DNA of 29,143 nt, from IMG/VR virus record IMGVR_UViG_3300010430_000361, positions 1 to 29,143 of that record; one strand, given 5' to 3'. Numbering within the stretch: the stretch's first letter is position 1; each line of letters begins with the position of its first letter. The notes below the pieces were generated by a model. It saw only the letters and a list, made by a program, of their open reading frames with translations. It had not been told where the DNA came from and ran no database searches. The position numbers and the translations under genes are program-made. The stretch comes from a virus. Below, in pieces: positions 29,054-29,143 of the stretch.

Positions 29054-29143
29054 CTGGAAACCATTTGCAATCGGCCTGATGGTCGTGGTCGTAGCAGCAG
29101 CCATCGGCTCTGTCGGTGCGTCATGGAACGCCACGGCTCAAGA
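29046..29143 (+). CDS. N-terminal part of a small membrane or exported protein (partial)
   Basis: ATG 29046 begins a frame that runs off the window. The visible 32 residues are a positively charged start (MPNWKPF), a hydrophobic helix (AIGLMVVVVAAAIGSVGA) and SWNATAQ. This can be a signal anchor or an uncleaved signal peptide; the ATAQ end is compatible with cleavage. No twin-arginine motif is present. The gene overlaps the preceding ORF by 8 bases. Confidence 0.5.
   Translation, partial: MPNWKPFAIGLMVVVVAAAIGSVGASWNATAQ

Noticed and set aside
1-29143. CRISPR array, insertion sequence, integrase or attachment site
   Set aside because: No regularly spaced direct repeats with spacers, no transposase or recombinase motifs and no terminal inverted repeats were seen.

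Overview
The window reads as a continuous stretch of a tailed double-stranded DNA bacteriophage genome. Its virion and packaging genes all lie on the + strand, tightly packed and mostly joined by 1- to 4-base stop/start overlaps. There is no integrase, replication gene or host housekeeping operon. By eye the base composition is moderately GC-rich and even throughout. The protein style (many small beta-rich virion proteins full of Ser, Thr and Gly) suggests an environmental, probably aquatic, phage. The host cannot be named from the sequence. No tape-measure, tail-tube or sheath gene is recognisable, and a 1147-residue internal-type virion protein is present, so a short-tailed (podovirus-like) particle is the best guess.

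Layout. 1-93: the end of a membrane protein gene. 94-437: a non-coding stretch dense in hairpins, with a tRNA-like element. 438-1474: two beta-rich hypothetical proteins. 1471-2985: large terminase. 3010-5058: beta-helix tailspike-like protein with an internal duplication. 5058-7112: portal. 7125-11725: three virion or ejection-type proteins, the last of 1147 residues with a possible ADP-ribosyltransferase-like segment. 11719-11913: a Com-like zinc-finger ORF with no ATG start. 11941-11974: intrinsic terminator. 12002-15226: scaffold, major capsid protein, zinc-finger protein and decoration protein. 15253-15280: second terminator. 15297-20372: a sugar cassette. 20420-26802: seven beta-rich tail, fibre or decoration proteins. 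26829-28424: a membrane cluster with a candidate programmed -1 frameshift in a holin-like gene and a complete TatC. 28448-29143: an Ig-like protein, a small Cys-pair protein and the start of a membrane protein.

The most distinctive system is the cassette at 15297-20372. It encodes a NeuB-type nonulosonate synthase, a NeuA-type CMP-nonulosonate cytidylyltransferase and an FkbM-family methyltransferase, with two paralogous proteins of unrecognised fold family at either end. The cassette is embedded between capsid and tail genes and shares their ribosome-binding motif. The simplest model is that the phage makes, activates, possibly methylates and transfers a sialic-acid-like sugar onto its virion or the host surface, with the flanking paralogs as candidate transferases. 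No NeuC-type epimerase is present, so the six-carbon precursor would come from the host.

A second unusual block is the membrane cluster. The classic heptamer T_TTT_TTA, a 6-base spacer and a GC-rich hairpin would join two overlapping frames into a 97-residue protein with two membrane segments and a basic tail, typical of a holin. A TatC gene follows immediately, separated from a 42-residue membrane ORF only by one in-frame amber codon and one sense codon. Further signals are a recurrent extended ribosome-binding motif (AAGGACTCA) before capsid and sugar genes, a 10-residue tandem repeat protein, and several small zinc-binding-type ORFs.
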